Source: Acidimicrobiia bacterium (GTDB lineage Bacteria > Actinomycetota > Acidimicrobiia > Acidimicrobiales > JACDCH01). Taken from it: a stretch of DNA of 15,943 nt. Numbering within the stretch: the first letter of the stretch is position 1; every line of letters starts with the position of its first letter. Of the stretch, positions 9,084 to 15,938 are shown piece after piece. Under the pieces are notes generated by a model that saw only the letters and a program-made list of their open reading frames with translations, ran no database searches and had not been told where the DNA came from. Location: the NCBI GenBank assembly GCA_013694495.1, contig JACDCH010000260.1:1-15943 (forward strand). Direction: 5' to 3'. Both the position numbers and the translations under genes were made by a program.

Positions 9084-10414
9084 CGGTCCACTTCGCCGAG
9101 GATCGGGTCGACGGAGGAGATGACGGCCACGCCGTCGGCGATGAGGCCGCCCCGCATCATGTGGGGCAGGCACTGCAGGTGGAAGAAGCTCGGGCCCCGG
9201 ATGTGCATGCGGTACGGCTTCGCCGAGCCGTCGCTCACGAGGTAGCAGCCGAGCTCGCCCCGCGGGCTCTCCACCGCGGCGTAGGCCTCGCCCTCGGGCA
9301 CCTTGAAGCCCTCGGTGAAGATCTTGAAGTGGTGGATCAACGCCTCCATCGACTCGTCGATGCGGGCCCGGGGCGGCGGCGTGACCTTCTTGTCCTGGAT
9401 GCGGTAGTCGCCCGGCGGGATCATGTCGACGATCTGGTGGATCAGCCGGATCGACTCGCGCACCTCGTTGAGGCGGATCGCGTACCGGTCGAAGCAGTCG
9501 CCGTAGCTGCCGCAGATCACGTCGAACTCGAGCTGGTCGTAGTGGAGGTACGGCGCGTCGCGGCGAAGGTCCCAGGGCACGCCCGTGGAGCGCAGGATCG
9601 GACCGGTTGCGCCGAGGGCCATGGCCTCCTGGGCGGTGATGACACCGACGCCTTGGAGCCGCTCCCGCCAGATCGGCTGGCCGGTCATGAGGACGTCGTA
9701 CTCGTCGAGCCGAGGCGGGAGCATGTCCATCAGGCCGAGGACCTCGTCGCGCCAGCCGGGCGGGAGGTCGGCCGCGATGCCGCCGACGCGGATGAAGTTG
9801 TGGTTCATCCGCAGGCCGGTGATGCGCTCGAGGAAGCGGAGCATCTCCTCGCGCTCGCGCCAGCCGTACAGCATCATCGTGACGGCGCCGATGTCCATGC
9901 CGTTGGTGGCGAGGAACAGCAGGTGCGACGAGATCCGGTTGACCTCGCACAGCAGCATCCGGATCCACGTGGCCCGGGCCGGGATGTCGTCCTCGATGCC
10001 GAGCAGCTTCTCGGTGGCCAGGCAGAACACGAGCTCGTTGAAGAGCGGCGACGCGTAGTCCATGCGCGTGACGTTGGTCGGGCCCTGGAGGAACGTAAGG
10101 TCCTCGCCCGTCTTCTCCATGCCTGTGTGCAGGTAGCCCATGATCGGCTTCGTCCGCACCACGGTCTCGCCGTCGAGCTCGAGCATGACCCGCAGCACGC
10201 CGTGCGTGCTGGGGTGCTGCGGTCCCATGTTGATGATCATGGTCTCGTCGTCCGGACCGGGCTCGAGCGCCTCGGCGTCAGCCTCCGACAGGCGGAGCAC
10301 GCAGCCCACCTCGCGCAGCAGCTCCTTGGCCTCCATCCCCTTGCGGGTGGGGGTGAGCTCCTGGGCGCCCTCGTCGGTGTCGACGATGCCGCCGCCCTTC
10401 ACGTCAACGGCCAT
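9080..10414 (-). CDS. nuoD: NADH-quinone oxidoreductase subunit D (49 kDa)
   Basis: This subunit lines the quinone-reduction site of complex I together with NuoB; it descends from the large subunit of NiFe hydrogenases but has lost the metal site. It has 444 residues. The N-terminal signature GPQHPSTHGVLR is at 64-75, with the histidine pair H67/H71. The quinone-site tyrosine is in RMDYAS (Y120). The C-terminus ends in the typical DPILGEVDR. The first 55 residues form a hydrophilic leader before the conserved domain. The start is ATG at 10414-10412, 11 bases inside nuoC; AAGG (complement of 10424-10427) about nine bases upstream is a weak ribosome binding site. A later start inside the leader is possible, because the conserved domain begins only at about residue 58. 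nuoC and nuoD are separate genes here, unlike the nuoCD fusion of enterobacteria. Confidence 0.96.
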   Translation of the reverse strand: MAVDVKGGGIVDTDEGAQELTPTRKGMEAKELLREVGCVLRLSEADAEALEPGPDDETMIINMGPQHPSTHGVLRVMLELDGETVVRTKPIMGYLHTGMEKTGEDLTFLQGPTNVTRMDYASPLFNELVFCLATEKLLGIEDDIPARATWIRMLLCEVNRISSHLLFLATNGMDIGAVTMMLYGWREREEMLRFLERITGLRMNHNFIRVGGIAADLPPGWRDEVLGLMDMLPPRLDEYDVLMTGQPIWRERLQGVGVITAQEAMALGATGPILRSTGVPWDLRRDAPYLHYDQLEFDVICGSYGDCFDRYAIRLNEVRESIRLIHQIVDMIPPGDYRIQDKKVTPPPRARIDESMEALIHHFKIFTEGFKVPEGEAYAAVESPRGELGCYLVSDGSAKPYRMHIRGPSFFHLQCLPHMMRGGLIADGVAVISSVDPILGEVDR

Positions 10415-10952
10415 CGTTCGCCGCCTTGAACTGCACCGGGATGCGCCCGATGGCGTAGTCCTTGCGCAGCGGGTGGCCTTCCCAGTCCTCGGGCATGAGG
10501 ATGCGGGTGAGGTCGGGGTGACCGTCGAAGCGGATGCCCATCAGGTCGAACACCTCCCGCTCGGGGGCCTCGGTGCCGGGGTGGACGTCGAAGAGGGTAG
10601 GCACGACGGGGTCGTCCTCGGGGACCTGCACCCGGACGCGGATGCGCTGGCGGTCCTTGGCCGAGATCAGCGAGACGACGAGCTCGAAGCGCTCCGGCGT
10701 GATGCCGTCGGGGAGCGGGCGCCGCCCCTGGAAGGTCAGGTAGTCGACTGCGGTGACGTCGAGGCAGAGCCAGAACTGGTCCTCGTCGCGCAGGTCGCGG
10801 ACGAAGCCCACGTACTGCTCGCGCGGGGGGTGGGCGACGAGCTGGCAGCGCGAGAACGGGGCGTCGCGCTCGATGAGCACCCCGTGCCACGTCTCCGGTG
10901 CCGGCGCCTCGACGGGCTCGGGCGACTCCTGGTCGACGGGGGACTCGGTCAT
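10404..10952 (-). CDS. nuoC: NADH-quinone oxidoreductase subunit C (30 kDa)
   Basis: This connecting subunit of complex I carries no cofactor and packs against NuoD and NuoI. It has 182 residues. The family signature is complete: EREVFDLMGIRFDGHP (131-146), then DLTRILMPEDWEGHPLRKDY (147-166). The first 20 residues are a Pro/Glu-rich leader (for example DQESPEPVEAPAPE) without expected structure. The start is ATG at 10952-10950; no ATG or GTG exists in this frame between it and the end of nuoB, so the start is well fixed. GGGCGGGG a few bases upstream could act as a poor Shine-Dalgarno sequence. The gene overlaps nuoD by 11 bases and lies 76 bases downstream of nuoB. Confidence 0.96.
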   Translation of the reverse strand: MTESPVDQESPEPVEAPAPETWHGVLIERDAPFSRCQLVAHPPREQYVGFVRDLRDEDQFWLCLDVTAVDYLTFQGRRPLPDGITPERFELVVSLISAKDRQRIRVRVQVPEDDPVVPTLFDVHPGTEAPEREVFDLMGIRFDGHPDLTRILMPEDWEGHPLRKDYAIGRIPVQFKAANDGR

Positions 10953-11029
10953 CGGACCCCGCCCGTCTGCTCGGCCGTGTCGATCCGGGTAGCCACGCGC
11001 CGCGGCAGCCCCGCTCCCACCCGGCGCAT
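10949..11029 (-). other. 26-codon open frame bridging nuoB and nuoC
   Basis: The 76-base gap 10953-11028 is spanned by an ATG frame that begins on the last base of the nuoB stop (TGATG at 11027-11031) and ends with a TGA overlapping the nuoC ATG (ATGA at 10949-10952). The predicted 26-residue peptide is basic at its N-terminus and Gly/Ala/Arg/Thr-rich; I recognise no family. No promoter, terminator or strong hairpin is evident in the gap. It may be a coupling frame or chance. Confidence 0.2.
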
Positions 11030-11619
11030 CAGCGTGACCCGATGGTGACGGGGGTGGCGCCGGCGGTCTGGCCGTCGCGCTGGTCCACCTGGATTCCCGC
11101 GCCGGCGCCGGTCTGGCGCCGCCGGTGGGTGAGCTCGCCGCTGGCGATCACACTGTGCAGGGTGAGGATGGCGTGCTGCAGCGTCTCGGGCCCGGGCGGG
11201 CAGCCCGGGGCGTAGACGTCGACCGGCACGACCTGGTCGACGCCCTGCACGATCGCGTAGTTGTTGAACATGCCGCCGCTCGATGCGCAGACGCCCATGG
11301 AGATGACCCACTTGGGCTCCATCATCTGGTCGTAGATCTGGCGGAGGACCGGCGCCATCTTCTGGCTCACGCGACCCGCGACGATCATCAGGTCGGCCTG
11401 GCGGGGCGAGGCCCGGAAGACCTCCATGCCGTAGCGGGCGAGGTCGTAGTGCGGCCCGCCGGTGCCCATCATCTCGATGGCGCAGCAGGCGAGGCCGAAC
11501 GTGGCCGGAAAGATCGACTTCTGGCGGGCCCACTTCACCAGGCCCTCGAGGCTCCCGGTGAGGAGGTTGTGGTCGGCGCCGTCGAGGCCGAGGTCCGGGT
11601 CGATGCCGAGGATCTTCAC
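11029..11619 (-). CDS. nuoB: NADH-quinone oxidoreductase subunit B (cluster N2)
   Basis: This subunit holds 4Fe-4S cluster N2, the last in the chain, which reduces quinone. It has 196 residues. The ligands are the tandem pair C45-C46 (in GLACCAIEM), C111 (in MGVCASSGG) and C140 (in APGCPPGPE). The C-terminus after about 165 is a short polar tail. The start is GTG at 11619-11617, overlapping the nuoA TGA as GTGA. A strong GAGGAGG (complement of 11630-11636) lies ten bases upstream inside the nuoA coding sequence. All key residues are intact. The next conserved gene, nuoC, begins after a 76-base gap that carries only a short open frame. Confidence 0.98.
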   Translation of the reverse strand: MKILGIDPDLGLDGADHNLLTGSLEGLVKWARQKSIFPATFGLACCAIEMMGTGGPHYDLARYGMEVFRASPRQADLMIVAGRVSQKMAPVLRQIYDQMMEPKWVISMGVCASSGGMFNNYAIVQGVDQVVPVDVYAPGCPPGPETLQHAILTLHSVIASGELTHRRRQTGAGAGIQVDQRDGQTAGATPVTIGSR

Positions 11620-12131
11620 GCTGCGGGCACCTCCTCGTGGACGGCCGCCGCGGCGGCCGGGGCCGTCACCTCGGGCGTCTGCTCGGGGCGGCCCTCGAGG
11701 CCGACCCGGCGGATGGTCGTGCCGGTGGTGCGGGTGGCGCTCACCATGCCCGGATCGAGCACCCGGCGGCTGCGCTGCGCCGGGCCCCAGTCCAGCGCGC
11801 CGTTGCCGATCAGGTACACGAACGAGGCGAACACGGCCACGGCGAACAGGACCATCTCGCCCACGCCGAAGGCGCCCAGCTCATCGTGGAGCACGGCGTA
11901 CGGGTAGAGGAAGATGATCTCGATGTCGAAGATGATGAAGATCATCGCCACGAGGTAGAAGCGCACCGGGAACCGGTCGGGGGGATCCCGCCGGGGAACG
12001 ATGCCGCACTCGTAGGGCGCCGACTTCGCCGCCGTTGGCCGCTTCGGCGACACCAGCCGCGACACGAGCGAGCTGACGAGGCAGAACACGATGGCGAGGA
12101 TGAGCAGCGTGATCAGGGGCAGGTACTGCAT
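11616..12131 (-). CDS. nuoA: NADH-quinone oxidoreductase subunit A, with C-terminal extension
   Basis: This small membrane subunit of complex I has a loop that contacts the quinone-site region. It has 171 residues, against about 120-145 usual. Three hydrophobic helices are visible at about 5-27, 57-78 and 91-110. The conserved cytoplasmic loop contains YECG (40-43, with C42), and the second helix starts FYLVAMIFIIFDIE. After DWG (114-116) comes an extra 55-residue hydrophilic tail ending in an Ala/Glu/Val-rich stretch. The start is ATG at 12131-12129, supported by a strong AAGGAG four bases upstream. It is the first nuo gene, 25 bases after the unknown membrane protein gene. That gap is too short for a separate promoter, though one could lie inside the upstream gene. 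Confidence 0.97.
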   Translation of the reverse strand: MQYLPLITLLILAIVFCLVSSLVSRLVSPKRPTAAKSAPYECGIVPRRDPPDRFPVRFYLVAMIFIIFDIEIIFLYPYAVLHDELGAFGVGEMVLFAVAVFASFVYLIGNGALDWGPAQRSRRVLDPGMVSATRTTGTTIRRVGLEGRPEQTPEVTAPAAAAAVHEEVPAA

Positions 12132-12135
12132 CGCG

Positions 12136-12141
12136 CTCCTT
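12136..12141 (-). promoter_or_regulatory. Ribosome binding site of nuoA
   Basis: The complement reads AAGGAG followed by CGCG and the nuoA ATG. It is among the best Shine-Dalgarno matches in the window and marks the entry point for translation of the nuo genes, most of which then follow by overlapping or near-overlapping starts. Confidence 0.7.
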
Positions 12142-12156
12142 CCGTCTCCGTCGTCG

Positions 12157-13167
12157 TCAGGCGCCGCGAACGGCGTCGATCACCTTGTCACGTCGGTGCA
12201 GCGTCCACACAGTGAGGGCGAACAGCAGACCGCAGATGACGGTGAGCAGGATCGCCGGCACCCGCTGGATGCCGAGGTCGCGCACCATGACCACCGAGAC
12301 GACCGGCGCGTCCTCGAGCAGCTCCGGGGTGGGCGCCCCCTCGTTGGGATCGATCGTGTAGCACTCGTCCCCGGTGGCTTCGACCCCCGGTTCGCACTGC
12401 GGCACGACGGCCTGCAGCTGCACGACGGCGTACTCCGTGGCCGGGAACGGGTTCATCGTCTGGCGGAGCTTGTGGAGGAAGCCGTCGATCAGCGCCGGGC
12501 TGGCGGCGTCGGGCCGGCCGCCGATGACGAACGCGTCGCGCACCTGATAGCCGGCCGAGCTCTCGAACAGGGCGCGCTGGTCCGGCCCCACGTAGGCGTC
12601 GGCGCTGGCCACGGCGTCGCCGCGGATGCGGTCGGACTGGGACAGCAGGTCCCACCCGCCCAGCGTGCCCTCGATGTCGAGCTCCTCGACGATCTCGGGT
12701 CGGACCTCGATGATCTGGCCCAGCGTGATGAGGCGGGCCCGCTCCTCCTTGATCTCGGGCTCGAGGTCGGCCGGAAGCACCTCGTCGATGATCGACGGGT
12801 CCTCCTCGATCAGCTCGGCCGCGGTGGGCAGGTCGGCGAGCCGGGAGAGGTCGCGCGCCGGTTCGAGCTGCGCCTCCTCGAGCCCCGAGAACTCGGCGTC
12901 GGAGTAGTTGACCTCCTCGACGTGCCAGGCGGCGGCCCGGCCGGTGAGGCCGATGCCGTACAGCCACCAGATGCCGCCCATCGTGGTCATCCAGCCGAGC
13001 AGGCAGGCCAGCGTGATGAGCAGCCCGCTGCGGAGCCCCGTGTTCGAGCCGATCAGCAGGTAGACGGATCCGATCAGCACCCCCAGCCCGATCAGGACGG
13101 AGAGGATGTTGCGGATCTCGGGGTCCCAGCCGATCTCGGCCAGGACGTTGACGGCGGCGGTGATCAC
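12157..13167 (-). CDS. Unrecognised three-helix membrane protein between bc complex and nuo genes
   Basis: I do not recognise a family for this 336-residue protein. Two hydrophobic helices lie at about 19-40 and 47-74, the second rich in Trp/Gly/Met (GWMTTMGGIWWLYG). A mostly hydrophilic, acidic domain spans about 75-300, with Glu/Asp/Leu-rich helical-looking segments at about 95-165. A third helix is at about 303-323, followed by a basic end (HRRDK). By the positive-inside rule the large domain would face outside the cytoplasm, where its only two cysteines (C258, C269) could form a disulfide. The start is GTG at 13167-13165, overlapping the cytochrome c stop codon as GTGA; the gene ends 25 bases before nuoA. 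Tight coupling suggests an accessory or assembly factor of the bc complex or of a bc/complex I partnership. This is inference from position only. Confidence 0.85.
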   Translation of the reverse strand: MITAAVNVLAEIGWDPEIRNILSVLIGLGVLIGSVYLLIGSNTGLRSGLLITLACLLGWMTTMGGIWWLYGIGLTGRAAAWHVEEVNYSDAEFSGLEEAQLEPARDLSRLADLPTAAELIEEDPSIIDEVLPADLEPEIKEERARLITLGQIIEVRPEIVEELDIEGTLGGWDLLSQSDRIRGDAVASADAYVGPDQRALFESSAGYQVRDAFVIGGRPDAASPALIDGFLHKLRQTMNPFPATEYAVVQLQAVVPQCEPGVEATGDECYTIDPNEGAPTPELLEDAPVVSVVMVRDLGIQRVPAILLTVICGLLFALTVWTLHRRDKVIDAVRGA

Positions 13168-14453
13168 GGCTGCGCGCTCCCAGCGGCCTCGCTGGACGTC
13201 AGCGTGCGCTCGTACTCGACGATGGCTTCGATCTGCTCAGGGGTGAGCAGGCCCTGCCCGGGCTCGCGCTCTTCGCCCCCGTTGAGCCAGTAGACGGCGG
13301 GCTCACCGGGCCGGACGCCGAAGCCGGGCATGCGCCCGGAGCCCTGGCCCCGGCGGCCGTAGCCCTGGCCGTCCTCGGACCCCTCGGTGATGAAGTCGAT
13401 CATCCCCTGCAGCGGGGACTCGCCCTCGCCCGGCTCTTCGTTCTCGGGGAACTGGCGCTCAGTGTCGCCGTCGCACAGGTTGAAGCCGAACTCGCCGCCG
13501 CAGCCCGAGTTGGCGGTGATCGCCTCGAACGCGTCGCGGTCGACGACGATCTGGCCCTCGGGACCGGTGACGGGGTTGCCCTCCGCGTCGAAGGCCACGG
13601 GGCGCTCGGCGTAGGACCACCCTGCCGTGTGGCACCGGGCGCAGCCGAACGCGCCGCCGGCGAAGCCGTCGAGCAGGCCCATGTTGAACAGCGCCTGACC
13701 CTCAGCATTCGGACCCGAGAAGACCGGCTCGCCGTCCTCGAACTCGGCCGCCAGGTACGCGTCGAGGTGCTCGACCATGTCGGTGTTGGCGGCGCCGGGG
13801 TCGGCGGTGTTCAGGTCGAGGTAGTCGACGATGTTCTGGATCTGCTGGTCGTTGAGCGCGCCGCCGCCCTCGACACCCCAGGCCGGCATCGGGCTGCCGG
13901 GCCGGCCGTAGACGAGGATGTAGCGGACCTCTTCGCGGCTGTAGCGCAGCAGCACCGTGCCGAGGGCCGGGGCCTGCCAGTCGACGAGGTCGACGAGGCC
14001 GGTGGCCGGGCTGACCAGGGGGTAGTCCTGCACGACGCCGCCGTCGAGGTTGCCGTGGCAGCCGGCGCAGTTGAGGGCCTGCGGGTTGGCGCCGGTGGTG
14101 GCGAACATCGCCTCGCCCCGGCTCTCGAACGTGTCGCGGAAGGTCACCGCCGCGTTCTCCTGCCGGCCGGGCTCCATGATCCAGTAGAGCGGGACCCCGA
14201 CGGCGAGGACCATGAGCGTCAGCAGGCCGACGCTGAGGGCGCGGTCGAGCTTCGGGCCCTCGAGGACCTCGTCGGGGTAGTACGGCTTGCGGTTGGCCGC
14301 CAGCTCGATCTCGGCCCCGAGCTCGGACTTGCCGGCGAAGAGGACGTTGACGAGCACGTAGGCGGCGACCGCCACGAGCACGACCAGGAACAGGACGAAC
14401 CCGATGGTGCGGTAGACGGTCGCGAAGATCGGAGCGGAGGAGGCGAGAAGCAT
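13164..14453 (-). CDS. Membrane-anchored di-haem cytochrome c of the bc complex
   Basis: This is probably the cytochrome c subunit of the quinol:cytochrome c reductase, taking electrons from the Rieske protein. It has 429 residues. Two hydrophobic helices near the N-terminus (about 16-40 and 73-93) would place the remainder outside the membrane. Haem site one is CAGCH at 129-133, with a likely axial methionine at M189 (in SPMPAWG). Haem site two is CARCH at 271-275, with a likely methionine at M375 (in RMPGFG). The second domain carries an insert of about 65 residues between haem site and methionine, including C318 and C327. The start is ATG at 14453-14451, after a 27-base gap with no Shine-Dalgarno match. 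It differs from the usual actinobacterial QcrC layout of two haem domains followed by a C-terminal helix, so I leave the symbol blank. Confidence 0.9.
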   Translation of the reverse strand: MLLASSAPIFATVYRTIGFVLFLVVLVAVAAYVLVNVLFAGKSELGAEIELAANRKPYYPDEVLEGPKLDRALSVGLLTLMVLAVGVPLYWIMEPGRQENAAVTFRDTFESRGEAMFATTGANPQALNCAGCHGNLDGGVVQDYPLVSPATGLVDLVDWQAPALGTVLLRYSREEVRYILVYGRPGSPMPAWGVEGGGALNDQQIQNIVDYLDLNTADPGAANTDMVEHLDAYLAAEFEDGEPVFSGPNAEGQALFNMGLLDGFAGGAFGCARCHTAGWSYAERPVAFDAEGNPVTGPEGQIVVDRDAFEAITANSGCGGEFGFNLCDGDTERQFPENEEPGEGESPLQGMIDFITEGSEDGQGYGRRGQGSGRMPGFGVRPGEPAVYWLNGGEEREPGQGLLTPEQIEAIVEYERTLTSSEAAGSAQP

Positions 14454-14480
14454 GGGAAGGGGGTGGTCGAGCTCCGTCGA

Positions 14481-15347
14481 TCAGTGGTTTCCGCCGCCGG
14501 TGATGCAGGCGGGGCCTTCGGCTTCCTGGCCGGTGGTGTTCACGCCGATCGGCGGGCCCTGGATGATGACGCCGGTGTTCACGAGGAGCACGTTGCCGTC
14601 GACCTCGGTGACGAACCGGTCGAGGCCGCGGGGCGCCGGGCCGGCCTTCTTCTCGCCGACCTGGTTGTACTTCGAGCCGTGACACGGGCACTCGAACCAC
14701 TGCGAGGTCAGGCACTGCGGCACCCGGCAGCCGAGGTGGACGCACTTCTGGTAGAGGGCGACGAAGCCCGCTTCCATGCCGGCCAGCTCCGGGGCGGAGT
14801 ACGTGTTGCGGGCCTTGTCGAGCGCGGCCTGGGGGTAGGCCGTGACCCACATGCGGCCCTCGGGGTAGTAGGCGAACCCGCCGCCGTCGGAGATCTTCTG
14901 GTTGATCTCATCGAACGAGCCGACCCGGAGCTTGGACCCGAAGCCGCCGGACGACGACGGCCACAGGAAGCCGACCATGGCGACGCCGAGGGTGGCGAGG
15001 CTGAAGCTGCTCACGCCCACCATCGAGCGGTTCAGGAACTGGCGGCGGTTGACGCCGATGATCTCGGGGTCGGGCGGGACCCAGGCGACCGGGTTCGTGT
15101 CGGGCCGGGTGACCACGGCGGTGGACGCGGCGCGGCGCTCGACGGCGACGGACTGCTCGACGGCGCGGCCCGACGGGGCCTCGACGGCGGCGTCGGCTCG
15201 ACCGGCGCGCGCCGAGCGGTCGCGCTCGACGGTCTCCCGGCTGAGGGCGCCCACGGCCTCGCCGGTGTCACGGCGACGCGCGTTGCCCAGTAACAGGATC
15301 GCGGCGAGCACCACGAGCACCGGGATGGCGATGATGATGACGTTCAT
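14481..15347 (-). CDS. qcrA: Rieske 2Fe-2S subunit of the cytochrome bc complex
   Basis: This protein takes the first electron from quinol at the bc complex and passes it to cytochrome c. It has 288 residues. The cluster ligands are C202 and H204 (in CVHLGC) and C220 and H223 (in CPCHG), with C207 and C222 placed to form the usual disulfide. A first hydrophobic helix lies at 2-21. Next is an Ala/Arg/Glu-rich hydrophilic linker of about 75 residues. Then comes a twin-arginine motif NRRQFLN (100-106) with a hydrophobic anchor (about 108-129), expected to send the folded Rieske domain across the membrane by the Tat pathway. The start is ATG at 15347-15345, preceded six bases upstream by GGAGG within GGAGGGAGG. 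The gene follows the cytochrome b half by 18 bases. Confidence 0.95.
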   Translation of the reverse strand: MNVIIIAIPVLVVLAAILLLGNARRRDTGEAVGALSRETVERDRSARAGRADAAVEAPSGRAVEQSVAVERRAASTAVVTRPDTNPVAWVPPDPEIIGVNRRQFLNRSMVGVSSFSLATLGVAMVGFLWPSSSGGFGSKLRVGSFDEINQKISDGGGFAYYPEGRMWVTAYPQAALDKARNTYSAPELAGMEAGFVALYQKCVHLGCRVPQCLTSQWFECPCHGSKYNQVGEKKAGPAPRGLDRFVTEVDGNVLLVNTGVIIQGPPIGVNTTGQEAEGPACITGGGNH

Positions 15348-15353
15348 TGCGTG

Positions 15354-15362
15354 CCTCCCTCC
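15354..15362 (-). promoter_or_regulatory. Ribosome binding site of the Rieske gene
   Basis: The complement reads GGAGGGAGG and its nearer GGAGG ends six bases before the Rieske ATG. This strong match supports the chosen start and therefore the long N-terminal segment that precedes the twin-arginine motif. Confidence 0.75.
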
Positions 15363-15365
15363 GCC

Positions 15366-15938
15366 CTACAGGTCGAAGAACAACCCGTCCCGCCAGGGAA
15401 GGGTGAAGTTGAAGCCCGGGCCGCGGAAGAACGTGCCGATCATCACCAGGACCGCCCAGAACATGAGGTGGACGGTCTGCAGCGAGATCGCGAACTTGCG
15501 GTCCTCGGGCTTGTTGGACGGGTTGCGGTCGGTGTACGGAGCGAGGATCAGGGCGAAGAGGCCGATGCCGGGGATGGTCACGCCGGCCACCATCGGGTGG
15601 AACATCGTGAGCAGCTCCTGGAGGCCCAGGAAGTACCACGGCGCCTTGGACGGGTTCGGCGTCTGGTTGATGTTCGCCAGCGTGAGCATCGGCGCGTTCA
15701 CGAGGATCGAGAACACGAGCAGGAACGCCGAGATCGCCAGGATGGCGACGAACTCCACGACGAGCAGGTGGGGCCACACGTGGACCTTGTCGACCGGGGC
15801 CGACTTCACGTCCTGGATCGACCCGGCCTTGACGACGGTGAGCAACCGCTGCGTGTGGCCGCCGGGGCCGGCCGCCAGCGGCGGGCCGGCGCTGGCCGTC
15901 GCCACCGCGGCGGTGACGGGTGCCTCGGCCGTGGTCAA
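15366..15938 (-). CDS. Cytochrome b C-terminal half (subunit IV-like) of a split bc complex; 5' end uncertain
   Basis: This corresponds to the C-terminal half of cytochrome b, equivalent to subunit IV (PetD) of b6f complexes. Together with a haem-bearing N-terminal half, probably encoded just beyond the right edge, it would form the quinol-oxidising core. In 190 residues it shows a Gly/Ala/Pro/Thr-rich hydrophilic N-terminus (1-50) and three hydrophobic helices at about 57-82, 117-136 and 152-171. The quinol-site motif is APWY (99-102, in SKAPWYFLGLQELL), where mitochondrial-type proteins have PEWY; variants of this kind occur in menaquinol-oxidising complexes. The first visible start is TTG at 15938-15936. 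The frame stays open to the window edge five bases further, so a start outside the window is possible. No haem-ligand histidine pairs of the N-terminal half are present, so the protein looks genuinely split. Confidence 0.88.
   Translation of the reverse strand: MTTAEAPVTAAVATASAGPPLAAGPGGHTQRLLTVVKAGSIQDVKSAPVDKVHVWPHLLVVEFVAILAISAFLLVFSILVNAPMLTLANINQTPNPSKAPWYFLGLQELLTMFHPMVAGVTIPGIGLFALILAPYTDRNPSNKPEDRKFAISLQTVHLMFWAVLVMIGTFFRGPGFNFTLPWRDGLFFDL

Noticed and set aside
12132..12156. Promoter or terminator between the unknown membrane protein and nuoA
   Set aside because: The 25-base gap holds only a Shine-Dalgarno sequence. There is no hairpin with T-run and no room for -35/-10 boxes; a promoter inside the upstream gene cannot be excluded by eye.
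14454..14480. C-rich spacer before the cytochrome c gene as a regulatory element
   Set aside because: It is only 27 bases, with no repeat, hairpin or recognisable binding motif; composition alone is not enough.
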